A stretch of 64,000 bases of DNA, from the NCBI GenBank assembly GCA_947034885.2, contig OX344753.2, positions 16,120,001 to 16,184,000 on the forward strand. Reading direction: 5' to 3'. The notes under the pieces are model-generated. The model worked only from the letters and a program-made list of their open reading frames with translations, was not told the DNA's origin and made no database searches. The first letter of the stretch is position 1. Each line of letters begins with the position of its first letter. The DNA comes from Thuidium tamariscinum (lineage: Eukaryota > Streptophyta > Bryopsida > Hypnales > Thuidiaceae). Shown piece by piece: positions 23,902 through 33,312 of the stretch. Position numbers and translations under genes: made by a program.

Positions 23902-24739
23902 CTGGAGTGCTCATTAATAGTTGAATGCATGGTTGATTTGCCATCGGAGTTCTTTACAACGGTTCTTTACCTCTCCGTTAATTCATAGTCAGTCAATTTT
24001 GCAGATGGTTAGAAGAGAAATGTTCAACATTAGTTTAGAGGTAGAGTCCCTTTGACATGGCAGATTATTTTCTGGGTGATACAACTTCAATGCTGGGGAT
24101 CATAAATTGAGGATTTTTTTCCTCAGTGCTTGAATCCTCTTTTGTATCAATCATTCCTATTATTGGTCATCTAATTTGATGGCACAGTTTTCATTCTAAT
24201 CACTTCACTAGTACATTATATAGTAACAGACTGAGGAATCGACCATCTAAGGAGAAATTCATCTTTTTTGGGTAGACAAAGGACAGAAAAAGAATTGAAT
24301 GACAATTCTTCTGCAATTTTTTTACTCTGATTGAAATAAATATGATTCCTTGAAGGGAAAGGGACTTGGGTCACTATAGATGTGTATTGACTATCCACCC
24401 AAAAAACAAGTTACTCTTGAATGTTGCACAGTACTTGAATGTGCTTGAATGTTGCACAGACTACTATAGATGTGTATAGACTGCAGCAGTAATCAAATCA
24501 AGTGAGCCTTTAACCCCTCAACTCCCAAGGGGCTCAAAAGTATTCTCACATAGCCTGGAAGCCCAATTCAAAGTACTAAAACTTTTGATCCAATGTTAGA
24601 AATCAGCAAAACTTGCTGGGAAAGTTGCACATCTAGTCTAGTTAGTGCGGTAAAATTTTCAGATGAATCTAACAAAACCTCTTTGAGTCAATCCTCCATA
24701 AGCCAATAAGTCAATAAACTCCCTCTGTAAGCCAATGTT
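23902..24739. other. Intergenic region downstream of ccmE
   Basis: Includes the ccmE 3' UTR. At 24374-24490 the words ACTATAGATGTGTAT and CTTGAATGTTGCACAG are each repeated twice. No gene seen. Confidence 0.5.
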
Positions 24740-24745
24740 GTCCTG

Positions 24746-24787
24746 GGTCACTGGGTGGTCCCCTGTAACAAGCATCAACATTGTTCT
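24746..24787 (-). repeat. 42-bp block shared in inverted orientation with 28279-28320
   Basis: Exact 42-base reverse-complement match to 28279-28320. In both places it encodes RTMLMLVTGDHP, so it marks homologous transposase coding sequence in two opposed copies and is not a terminal repeat of one element. Confidence 0.85.
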
Positions 24788-25463
24788 TATGGGGTTGTTT
24801 CTTGGAATGTTTGGAAAATGCTCTATCATGAGAGAATATGGGTAGTCAACACATGCATCTCCTTTATAAATGGATTTAGTAGTTTCACCATTGATTCTTT
24901 AATTTTTTTGTCTACAACTGTGTTTGGACCACTGGTTTTTGGAAAAAATGTTGTTGGAATGAAAAGCATTGGAATGAGTTCAATTGGACTTGTTGTTCTT
25001 GCATTCAAGATGGCTACTTCTAAGACCTAGCTACTTCGGTTGTGGCACTTTGAAACTGTAAATCCATCCCAATGAGCTGCTAATGCTACATTCCTTGGAT
25101 CTCCCCGTATCATTTTCTTCATAGATGATACCTTTTCTAAACAATTCCAACAATCAAAATTATACAATTTTGATTCTTCATTCCATTCATGAATTAAATA
25201 ATCACTTTTATATGGAAATGAGCTATGTGCCATTCCACAATTCTTGCAAAGTATTGGTAATTCCCACTCACGCTCAGGATTCCACCAATCTTGGTAAATT
25301 TTCATCTTATCTCCATCCCAAAAATCTTTAATGGATGGAAGGACTTCATTCACAGACTTTCCTAGCCAACATTTTTCTTCCAAAGACTTAACATTTTTTC
25401 AGAATACAACTTTGAACGCATAATATTTTGTAGTTGGTTTCCAATTGGCAAATAATCTATTGG

Positions 25464-26210
25464 AGGGTGAATGCAAGAAAGACTTGTACTATTTGGCGTC
25501 ACACTTTGAGTGACGGAGTTGTCATGAGCTATAACTTTTGAAGCATTAACTCTTTAAACTTGAAATTTTTATTGAAAATGATTGACTTGATAGTTATCAA
25601 AACCCTTATTTTTCAAAAAAATTCAAAAATTATTTTATGTTTAAATTCTAATTTCTCTAATTTGTCACACTTTGCGGTTTAGGGGTTTTTAGTACTGGGG
25701 AGTACTTTAAATTAATAATTTAGAGCTGAGATTTCTAGGGTCTATTTCTACACTAAGTAGGCATGTTTCCACCGAAGGAAATTTAAAAAATCATTATTCT
25801 CTTTCCTCTACATGTGTGCTAACAAGCCTCCCTTGCGCACACATTTTTGAACAATCAAGATAGTTTTCAGATCATTATTTTGGTGAAATACCTTTACCAT
25901 AAAGTCTTCCCAAATGGAAAATTTTTAGTTTTAAGAAAAATTAATTTCCCTATTTTTTACAAATTAAAATGTGAAAATATAGTGAAAGTTACAATTTTCA
26001 CGAAATTCAGCACTTCTCTAGTTCTCCTACTTAGAGAATTTTTCTATGCTTTTCCTTCCTAGGGTATCTTCTTCTTAAAGGTATATACATCAAACATATT
26101 TTTTACTTTTTTTAAAAATTGATTTACTATTTATACAGTACTCCCAAAGAAAAAAGTGAGTACTGTGCAAAACGCTACGCTTTGCCGCAAGTCTTTCTTG
26201 CAATGACCCT
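25464..26210. mobile_element. 747-bp MITE with 2-bp target duplication, inserted in the transposase pseudogene
   Basis: Left end AGGGTGAATGCAAGAAAGAC, right end (reverse complement) AGGGTCATTGCAAGAAAGAC. It is flanked by GG at 25462-25463 and 26211-26212. Removing the element and one GG rejoins the minus-strand reading frame as KNMIP-IDYLPIGNQ, good evidence that it is an insertion. Related ends occur at 7482, 28278, 28855 and 29578. No transposase inside. Confidence 0.8.
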
Positions 26211-27124
26211 GGAATCATGTTTTTCCTAATAGTATTGCACATTGTACATGTTTCAGCATGGATATAACAATCTCGTTTAATTCTCGGTGGATTGCATGTA
26301 CACTTGACAACCTTGTCTCCTTCATATGTATCTTCAGCACTAGGGGCAAGGATGATAGTGTCGTGTACATTTTCTTCAGTTGATCCAATGCACATTCGGT
26401 ACCTCCTAGGTTCAACCATTCCTCTATTCTTGTACATCTTCATTAATTTATTCCAAGTGTTGACAACTTGTCCTTTATGCAATTCTCCTTTCCATTTTGC
26501 AACCATACGTCTAAAAATGGCTCCAAATTTTAGCTCCACTCCATGAGGATCTTCAGGACTCAATCCATCAAATAAATGGTGCATGATGAAATCTTGGCAT
26601 GAAATTGGACAATTAAAAGAATCCCAATCACCTTGCATTTTAATGAATGCATGTCTTATAGCATTCACAGACCACTCACCAAATTCTTCCCTTGCCATGT
26701 CATTTCTCCCCTCATCCCCTACATCACCCATTTCATCACCAACTACATCATCCATAGAATCTCTGGGCGCATTGGTCTCTAAGTCACTTGCTATGTCATT
26801 TGCAATGTCATTTGCCAAATTGGCTACTGGATCATTTATCACATTAATGGTTTCTTCACTTTCACTTGATTCATCATGGGCTCTATTATATGTATATTCT
26901 ATGTTTCTAGCGGAATCCATATTTTCTTCAACTTCTAATGCATTAAAAATACGTGGTGCATCAAGCGCATGTTGCTCATTCAATCTATTTTCACGAAAAC
27001 ATGCACGTCTCTCAACTTCAACTTTGTGTCTGTCATAGGTAGCTTTCTAGACATGCTTCCCTCCAAAACAATGGAACCAGCATTTGCACAATACCAATCT
27101 AGGTCTTCTTGGAGCTCTTGCCAT

Positions 27125-27733
27125 TGCAACAATGTTCAATTTCAAAATCAAATGTATAACAAATTCTAAAGATGAATAGAGATTATATATTTGTTGAATT
27201 TGATGTTCTTATAATTTGAAGTTATTAATTTTTTGTTATTTTTATCATTATATATAATTATTCTTTATTCCTTTTATTTTTTGAACTACTGAAAGTGCAA
27301 TAAAAGTAAATTTTTCATAACTTTTGTATGATGAATACATCTAAAGTAAATGCATTACCAAATACATTATAAAATTAAACATTGGAAATAAGACTTCCTA
27401 TTTAAAATTCTAAAGTAGAAATTACTCTAATATAGTCAATATTTTACTTTAATCAACTTAAAGTGAATGCACTACTTTTATTTGTATCCACCAATTGTTC
27501 TATTAATTTTAATCCTAGTACTACTTCAAGGAAAGAAAAAGTTGAACTCCAAATAAGGTAAAAGGTTAAGTTCTTCTAACCCTTATATAAAGGAGGGAAG
27601 GAGGTCCAATAACACCAATATCTAATTGATATATACCATTGAATGAGATATATTTTTGTAATAGTTTAAGTGTAATATATATTATTTGTCATTTGATTCA
27701 GTTGTTTAAATTTCTTTTTTTCTCTCACTATCT
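27125..27733. other. AT-rich DNA between the two transposase-related copies
   Basis: Very AT-rich, with no gene or terminal repeat recognised. It may hold the promoter of the ORF at 27734. Confidence 0.45.
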
Positions 27734-28186
27734 ATGACAACAATTCCAGCAGTTTGCTCTTGTTGTCACCACAAAATTGCTAGAAAGTCTTACAAATATT
27801 GTCCCATGTGTGGGAACTATTGTGTGCCGTTTGCAATTGATAGTTCTTCTACAGATGAATTAAAAGATGATAGCACTACTAAAACTAGTAGATCACGTAG
27901 TCTACCAATCCCCACATATGAACAAATATATGTTCATCATCCACGGACTTTGAAAGAAGAGGAAAAATTATATGGGAAGAAGTTCCTTCCAACGTACTAC
28001 ATTGATGAATACCACAAGTTTATGAATAATCAGCAGAAGGCAAAAACTTGGCTACAAGAAAAAGACTTCTTGGATCAAAATCAAACAAGGAATCAAGAGC
28101 CATGGAGGGTTGCTCTCAAAGCAATGTGTGAAGCTAAGTCAAAGGACATGGAATTGTTGGATTTTAAGAAGATCCAAATGCCGTAG
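27734..28186 (+). CDS. Small zinc-ribbon protein, unknown, transposon-associated
   Basis: An uninterrupted 150-codon frame starting at an ATG. Residues 8-30 hold CSCCHHKIARKSYKYCPMCG, two CxxC pairs as in a zinc ribbon. The rest is charged and hydrophilic (TLKEEEKLYGKKFLP, WRVALKAMCEAKSKD) without a known domain. It lies directly upstream of, and on the same strand as, the transposase fragment at 28285-28740, and between MITE ends. I infer it is the first part of a transposon gene or an accessory transposon protein. It could also be a host gene fragment. No function is claimed. Confidence 0.4.
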   Translation: MTTIPAVCSCCHHKIARKSYKYCPMCGNYCVPFAIDSSSTDELKDDSTTKTSRSRSLPIPTYEQIYVHHPRTLKEEEKLYGKKFLPTYYIDEYHKFMNNQQKAKTWLQEKDFLDQNQTRNQEPWRVALKAMCEAKSKDMELLDFKKIQMP

Positions 28187-28235
28187 ATGAAAAGTATGAC
28201 TATAGGTTTAAGCTTTCTTCAATCAAATGTTACTT

Positions 28236-28278
28236 CCATTGTGACGCCAAAAAGGACAGCCCTTTCTTGCAATCACCC
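28236..28278. mobile_element. Isolated right end of the AGGGTGATTGCAAGAA MITE family
   Basis: Reverse complement reads GGGTGATTGCAAGAAAGG and continues to TTTTTGGCGTCACAATGG, which matches the left end at 25464 including the inner TTTGGCGTCACA. It abuts the transposase coding block at 28279. The matching left end was not found. Confidence 0.65.
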
Positions 28279-28740
28279 AGAACAATGTTGATGCTTGTTA
28301 CAGGGGACCACCCAGTGACCTAGCCCAATGTAAAATGGGAAAGTTGAAACTATCTAGAATGTCCGCATGTAGAAGGTGCAAAATGCATTCTGAGTTGTTA
28401 GATGGTCGTTATGTATTTAGCCGTAATTGTGAGCAGATTCACCATCCTCTTGAAAGACAAAGTGCTATAGAATTATGGGAAGCTGTACGTAGATGGAATT
28501 GATTGCCTCCTTAACCAAAAAGCGCATTCACTAGTCATAGGCAAGAAACTGGTATTTCTAGAGAGTCTCCTTTGTGGAAATTGTATCACCTATACGGATT
28601 TGATCTTTTCAATGGATCTTGTTTACGACGTAATGCATATTATGGGCTTGAATATTTTTAAATCATACATCAAGAAGTTGTTTGTGTGGATCGAAGAAGA
28701 TGTAGACAAAAGAAGAAAATACAAGAAATGTGTCTGATAG
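28279..28740 (+). pseudogene. Tnp2-like transposase fragment, plus strand
   Basis: Begins with the 42-bp block coding RTMLMLVTGDHP, shared with 24746-24787. With frame changes it continues as AQCKMGKLKLSRMSACRRCK, MHSELLDGRYVFSRNCEQIH, LWEAVRRWN, ETGISRESPLWKLYHLYGF and DVMHIMGLNIFKSYIKKLF. The CRRC knuckle, the G-x-x-R-x-S-x-L segment and the D-x-MH motif, in that order after TGDHP, fit a Tnp2-like transposase. Stops and frameshifts (near 28310, 28501 and 28625) make it a pseudogene. It covers the region after the point where the minus-strand copy stops. Confidence 0.55.
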
Positions 28741-28854
28741 TGTAAGAGGCGCGCCCCTGTGAATTACGGGGAGGGTGATGGCCAAATGATCCCTTTGAGT
28801 ATAGCAATTGAGTATAACCACTCTTTGAGTATAACCACTCTTGGATTGGGCTAC

Positions 28855-29578
28855 AGGGTGATTGCAAGAATGACTTCACGGTTTTGTCTCAAAATGGCCT
28901 TAATACTGGAGTACTGTGACTTTTGGAATAAATTTTTTTTTAATGAAATAAAATATGGATATTGTTAAGAACACTCTAAATAGTATGTAGATGAAAGCTC
29001 TAACTTAGAAAAATTTATCTCAAAAAGCTATGCTCTCTCAAAGAGTGATGAAAAATACAAGAAAATAGGGAATTTAAATTTTCTTAAATAGTAAAAAAAT
29101 TCAAAAAAATAAACAAAAAAAATACATTTTTCCTAACTTAAATTTTCTTCTTCCTGACAATTTTCATCTTCAAAAAAATTATTTCGTGTTCTCTATAAGT
29201 GTACCTTGGTAGTGCACTTTGAGCACATGTGGAAGGTGAATACTTTAATATTTTTAGAAAATATCTTCACAAGCTTGTGTAACTATAGTAAAAGTCCTTG
29301 TATCCCAATTTTCACCTTCAAATTTGAAATTTAGGGTTGAAAATAGTACTAAAACCCCTCAAAATGGCCAATGTTGACATCCAATTGGGGTCAGTTTAAA
29401 AATAGTAAACTAATTTTAAGAAATTTCAAAAAATTACCAAATGTCAAAAACTTTAGTGTGTACCTCTGTTCCAAATTTCACGACAAACAAAGACATAATG
29501 CAAAAGTTATGAGCAAAAGACCACGTGTCCAAAGCCTAGGGGACAACAAATAGGACAAGTCATTCTTGCAATCACCCT
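28855..29578. mobile_element. 724-bp MITE with 2-bp target duplication
   Basis: A perfect 22-bp inverted terminal repeat lies at 28855-28876 and 29557-29578, starting AGGGTGATTGCAAGAATGAC. It is flanked by AC at 28853-28854 and 29579-29580. The interior is AT-rich and non-coding. Same family as 25464-26210. Confidence 0.85.
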
Positions 29579-30469
29579 ACATTATAAATGTAGTACTACA
29601 ATTGACCTTCTATAAGTTAGTAAACCTCTCTAATTTTATGTTGGGTTAAACCACTCTCAGACATATTGATTTAGAGAGGTTCTAATATATAGCTGAAGAT
29701 ATGTTCATTGTACATAAGAAGCATGATATATTTATGCAAGGCCAATTGGAGGCTTTTGAATGTACCTTTGTGAGGAGAATTTGTAGAATATGTCAACCTT
29801 GTGACAACTTCTTTACTAATTTTAAAAGCAAAACAAAATAGTTTTAGCCGATTTTGAATGTTCAATGGGATTGGAAGCATGGTGACTATAGGGGGTACAT
29901 CCAAAAGCATACCTAACCTTATAGCGCCATCTACAAATTGAGTATATTTCCAAATATCAAATATGTACACAAAGTATAGATAATGCTTTCAGAAACAAAC
30001 TTTGACCCTTTGTAACATTCCATTTACAACAAATGTCTAATGAGATTGCAATAGATTGCATTCCATTTGCCTTAGAATTTGACTATGAATGCATCATGTT
30101 ACCAATTTGTTTCATTGATTAGAAACTTTAATTTCAACTATGCTCTTATTAATATCCATTTCTTGAGTCAATTTTTGTTAAGTAGAATTGATGAGATTAT
30201 TGCAAGTGATTTTCTTGAATATGTTTTATGACATTAGTGAGCCATTTAAAAAAAATCTATGCTAACAACTAAATTGATTCTCTTAGACATTGCCAAATTT
30301 GATACAGGTGGAGCAATGGGCACAATTGCCTCAAAGGGGGTGTGCTCTTAAAGCAACCTTTTACGAACTGATTGCAGTTTGGATAAAGCTAAAATCTTTG
30401 AAACAATTTTCGGTAAATTTTCGTGGGAAGAAAAATAGAATTGGCATCCAATCCAAGTTATTTCATATT
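29579..30469. other. AT-rich intergenic DNA
   Basis: No gene seen; the 99-codon minus-strand frame at 29671-29970 has no recognisable domain. Confidence 0.5.
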
Positions 30470-30502
30470 TTTTTGACCTTTGACAAATTAAGGTGGGAAC
30501 AC

Positions 30503-30581
30503 CCATTCCCGTCCATATGTAGCAGGGGTGCACATTTTTCAAAGAAAAATGTGCACCCCTGCTACATATGGACGGGAATGG
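30503..30581. repeat. Perfect 38-bp inverted repeat with a 3-nt loop
   Basis: Arms 30503-30540 and 30544-30581 are exact complements, beginning CCATTCCCGTCCATATGTAG. After the right arm the word ATGGACGGGAATGG is repeated. A weaker outer pairing follows: TTTGACAAATTAAGG...GGGAACACCC on the left and GGGTGTTTTGCCCTTAGTTACGA, beginning at 30598, on the right. The structure is a foldback of about 170 bp. Confidence 0.95.
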
Positions 30582-30639
30582 ATACATGGACGGGAATGGG
30601 TGTTTTGCCCTTAGTTACGAATTTGTCAAGTGGAAATGC

Positions 30640-32377
30640 AATGATTTCTAAAAGCACCCTTTTACTTTGCATCAAGTGAATGACTTGTATCATTCATTGG
30701 AAAGAAGGGAAACTATTTGTGAATTTGATCACCCCCGCCACCATCGGTACATAGCAAAGCCAAATCTAGTAATTATTTTAGTTTTTACATTCTCACCACC
30801 TTTTGCAATAACCTCCAAATCAACTAACTGCTATCCAGATAAATTTAACATTTACACATTTCATTGGCAAAGTTTTGAGGTTTTTATAAGTTTGTGAAAT
30901 TTTACTTTTCAGTAGATCTTGTTTTTTTTTCCAGATATTTTGGTACCTAGGAAAACCAAATTATTGTGATTCTGTAAATCATATTGTGTGAAGAAAAATG
31001 AATCAGTTCTAATGATAGGTATTAAAATAATCTCATATTTTTACCAATATAGAAGTTTGAAATTAAAAAACATATAATTTCTAATTTCTAATTTTAAAAA
31101 ACATTTTGAAAATACACAATATGAATTAAAAAAAGTAGATATTTGGAAAGTATCGACAATTGAGTTTAACCAAGGTGAGTCTAGTTCTTGGATGCAGAGA
31201 ACTAGAGAAGCTGACATACTGAAAGAAAATACTTTAATTTTATCGGTCATATATTTCTAAGGAATACCACATGTTCTAAAAAACTGATAACAACAAAATT
31301 TCTGAACCCAAAGCGGGTGTTAAGCACAGTAATGACGCCTAAAATTGCATCATCTGTTCAGTACCAAGATCAAACCCACAGTTCCAAATGCAAGATTCCA
31401 CATGTAAACTACAAGTACAAAATGAAATACTCACAAAAGAAGTAACATAATCACCATTTCTAGTTGAGGTGGCAGATCCCCAATTGCTGTACATGCGAGA
31501 GTCTACGGCAAGAAACCATGAACTGCAAGAAATCGCTTAGTTTCCTCCACCTAGCGATTGATTCCACTGTTGGACCGACGGAGGTTAATGAATATTAAGA
31601 ATTCACCTGCATCAGCGTATGCCACATATTTCAACAACACAAATTGCGTCATTTCTAAGGTTTGATATACGAACAATATATATGCAGAAAACATCTAGTA
31701 ACAAGAATCACAAAATGTTATCAGCTTTTGACCTCTGATTAATAAAAGGAATGCTTTGGGACATTCAAGTTAACAGTGGTGGATACCAGAAGATGCAACA
31801 TGTCGGCATGAAGCAAGGAATATGTGATAAGCTGCCTCCATTATTGGGCCACCATTGATCTATCAAGCTGTTCACTTGCTTGAAAACAACAGGTATGTAC
31901 AGGTTGACATACAGAACTGCAGACTGAAAGTTTGGCTGTACCCTCAAACCACGGTTCTTCGCTGGCACACACCACTACTACTTCAATTCTCCATCAATTC
32001 TATAAATTACAGCACTACAAATGAACAGCTAGCAATCACCTTGGCTCCTAGGCAAAGCAGCTGGCCTTGTGACGCTACTTATTTGAGCCCTGAATACTCT
32101 GCAAGCAACTGAATGTGATCCTCAACATTCGATGCAATGGATTTTTCTCCCGCAGGAAGAAAAAGCGGCCAAACGATACCAAATCTACAGTTTCCATTAA
32201 TTGTCCATTGACAGACTGAGGAATCAATTACCGATTTGATTGCTTGAAGGTTCGATTCACTTCATACCATAAAATAATGCAGATCGATGCACGAACTCAA
32301 GTAGCAAGTGTGCTTGACAAAGGCTGCCAATTGCAATCGTAGCAGACTATTGCCGAGGAGCGTACGTACTGGTTCGC
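30640..32377. other. Intergenic DNA
   Basis: From about 31440 the sequence becomes less AT-rich, as in old gene-flanking DNA, but no exon or protein family could be supported. Confidence 0.45.
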
Positions 32378-32398
32378 CAATTGATCGATACAAAGGAA

Positions 32399-32419
32399 GT
32401 GCAGTGCAGTGCAGTGCAA
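32399..32419. repeat. (GTGCA)n short tandem repeat
   Basis: Four units of the pentamer GTGCA upstream of the Dof pseudogene. Confidence 0.85.
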
Positions 32420-32677
32420 GTACGTTACGGTTACTGCCAGTTCAGTGATTCCCCCGTCCCCGTCCCCTCCCTCCCAGGTACAAAAGCGAGGATCTTCAGG
32501 ACGAGTTCCAGGCTTCGTATTCTTCGCCTCAAGATTCTGCTCCTCGATCTGTTCTGTTCTTTCTGTTTCTCAGCTTAGTTCGCTACCTCCTGCATGGCAG
32601 CCCTCCGGAATTAGCTTCAGGCTCTTTTTTTCTTAATTAAAGACTACACGACCTTGCATTCTAATCTGAAGTACACT

Positions 32678-33312
32678 ATGGTGCAACACTGCACGCGTTG
32701 CTACCACTGCGGTTTTGAATCTGTGGAGAACACATTCAAGTATTAGGACAATAGCAAGAGGACCCAAGCGCGGTACCAATGCGACAATTGCGAAAAACTC
32801 TTCATCTTGGGCTCCCACGGCCGCCCGCAGGACAGGATCTACGCCAAGAAGCGGAACGTAAGTAGCCCCCCGGAACTCAAGGGCATGCCGCGAGAGTGCC
32901 GCGCGTTGTTGCGGCGTGGCTGATAATTAATGCACCCTTCAAATACTACAACAACAAGAATCTCTCCCAGCCACGCTTCAAGAGCTTGAGTTGCAGGCAA
33001 CAATTACCAATTCGCTTGATGGGGACTGGCGAGGAAAGGCGTCTAATGCACACTTGTCGGACGTCATACCACCAACGTCACGGCCACAACCCAATAACCA
33101 GAACTCTGACCATGCATCAAACTCTGATAATGGAATTTGCGCGCAAACGACGTCTGTGGCTCCATGGATGCCTGCTGGCCTGGAGGAGGTGAAGGATTTT
33201 CCGGCTTTGCGCAGTATTTGGATTTGATCGATGCTGGTTTGAAAAACGAGAGCGAGGCTTCCCCTGCAGCGGTGTTGAGGCTCCAATTGCGGGAATCGAA
33301 GCTGCCTCAATG
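32678..33312 (+). pseudogene. Dof-type zinc-finger transcription factor pseudogene
   Basis: Two partial Dof cores lie in tandem. The first (32678-32870) reads CTRCYHCGFESVENTFKY, then TAG, then DNSKRTQARYQCDNCEKLF and ILG. It keeps both cysteine pairs but has an in-frame stop exactly where a Tyr or Phe belongs. The second (about 32932-33000) reads FKYYNNKNLSQPRFK but then SLSC instead of the CxxC pair. Downstream, 32991-33312 holds a Ser/Asn-rich frame that shifts near 33205 into QYLDLIDAGLKNESEAS. In known Dof proteins the core is CX2CX21CX2C and binds AAAG. Damage in all parts says it is not functional. Confidence 0.6.

Larger units (their letters stand above)
24740..27124 (-). pseudogene. 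Tnp2-like (CACTA-type) transposase pseudogene, split by a MITE
   Basis: Reads right to left. It starts at an ATG at 27124-27122, followed by a Cys/His cluster (CKCWFHCFGGKHV, then an in-frame TAG near 27049 and TYDRHK). A long acidic open stretch follows (26983 down to 26215) ending TMCNTIRKNMIP. The MITE 25464-26210 interrupts it. Reading resumes as IDYLPIGNQLQNI, shifts frame near 25400, and goes on with EEKCWLGKSVNEVLPS, LPILCKNCGMAHSSFPYKSD and GDPRNVALAAHWDGF to 25027. Two further frame changes lead to ARTTSPIELIPMLFIP, DYPYSLMIEHFP and MLMLVTGDHP. The order (N-terminal Cys/His finger, RNVALxxxxDGF, then TGDHP) resembles Tnp2-family transposases, recalled from family knowledge only. Stops, frameshifts and the insertion show that it is dead. 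Confidence 0.6.

Noticed and set aside
24746-28320. The 42-bp inverted repeat as terminal repeats of one 3.6-kb transposon, since it contains CACTG
   Set aside because: Both blocks encode the same protein stretch (MLMLVTGDHP) and the flanks do not show a direct target duplication.
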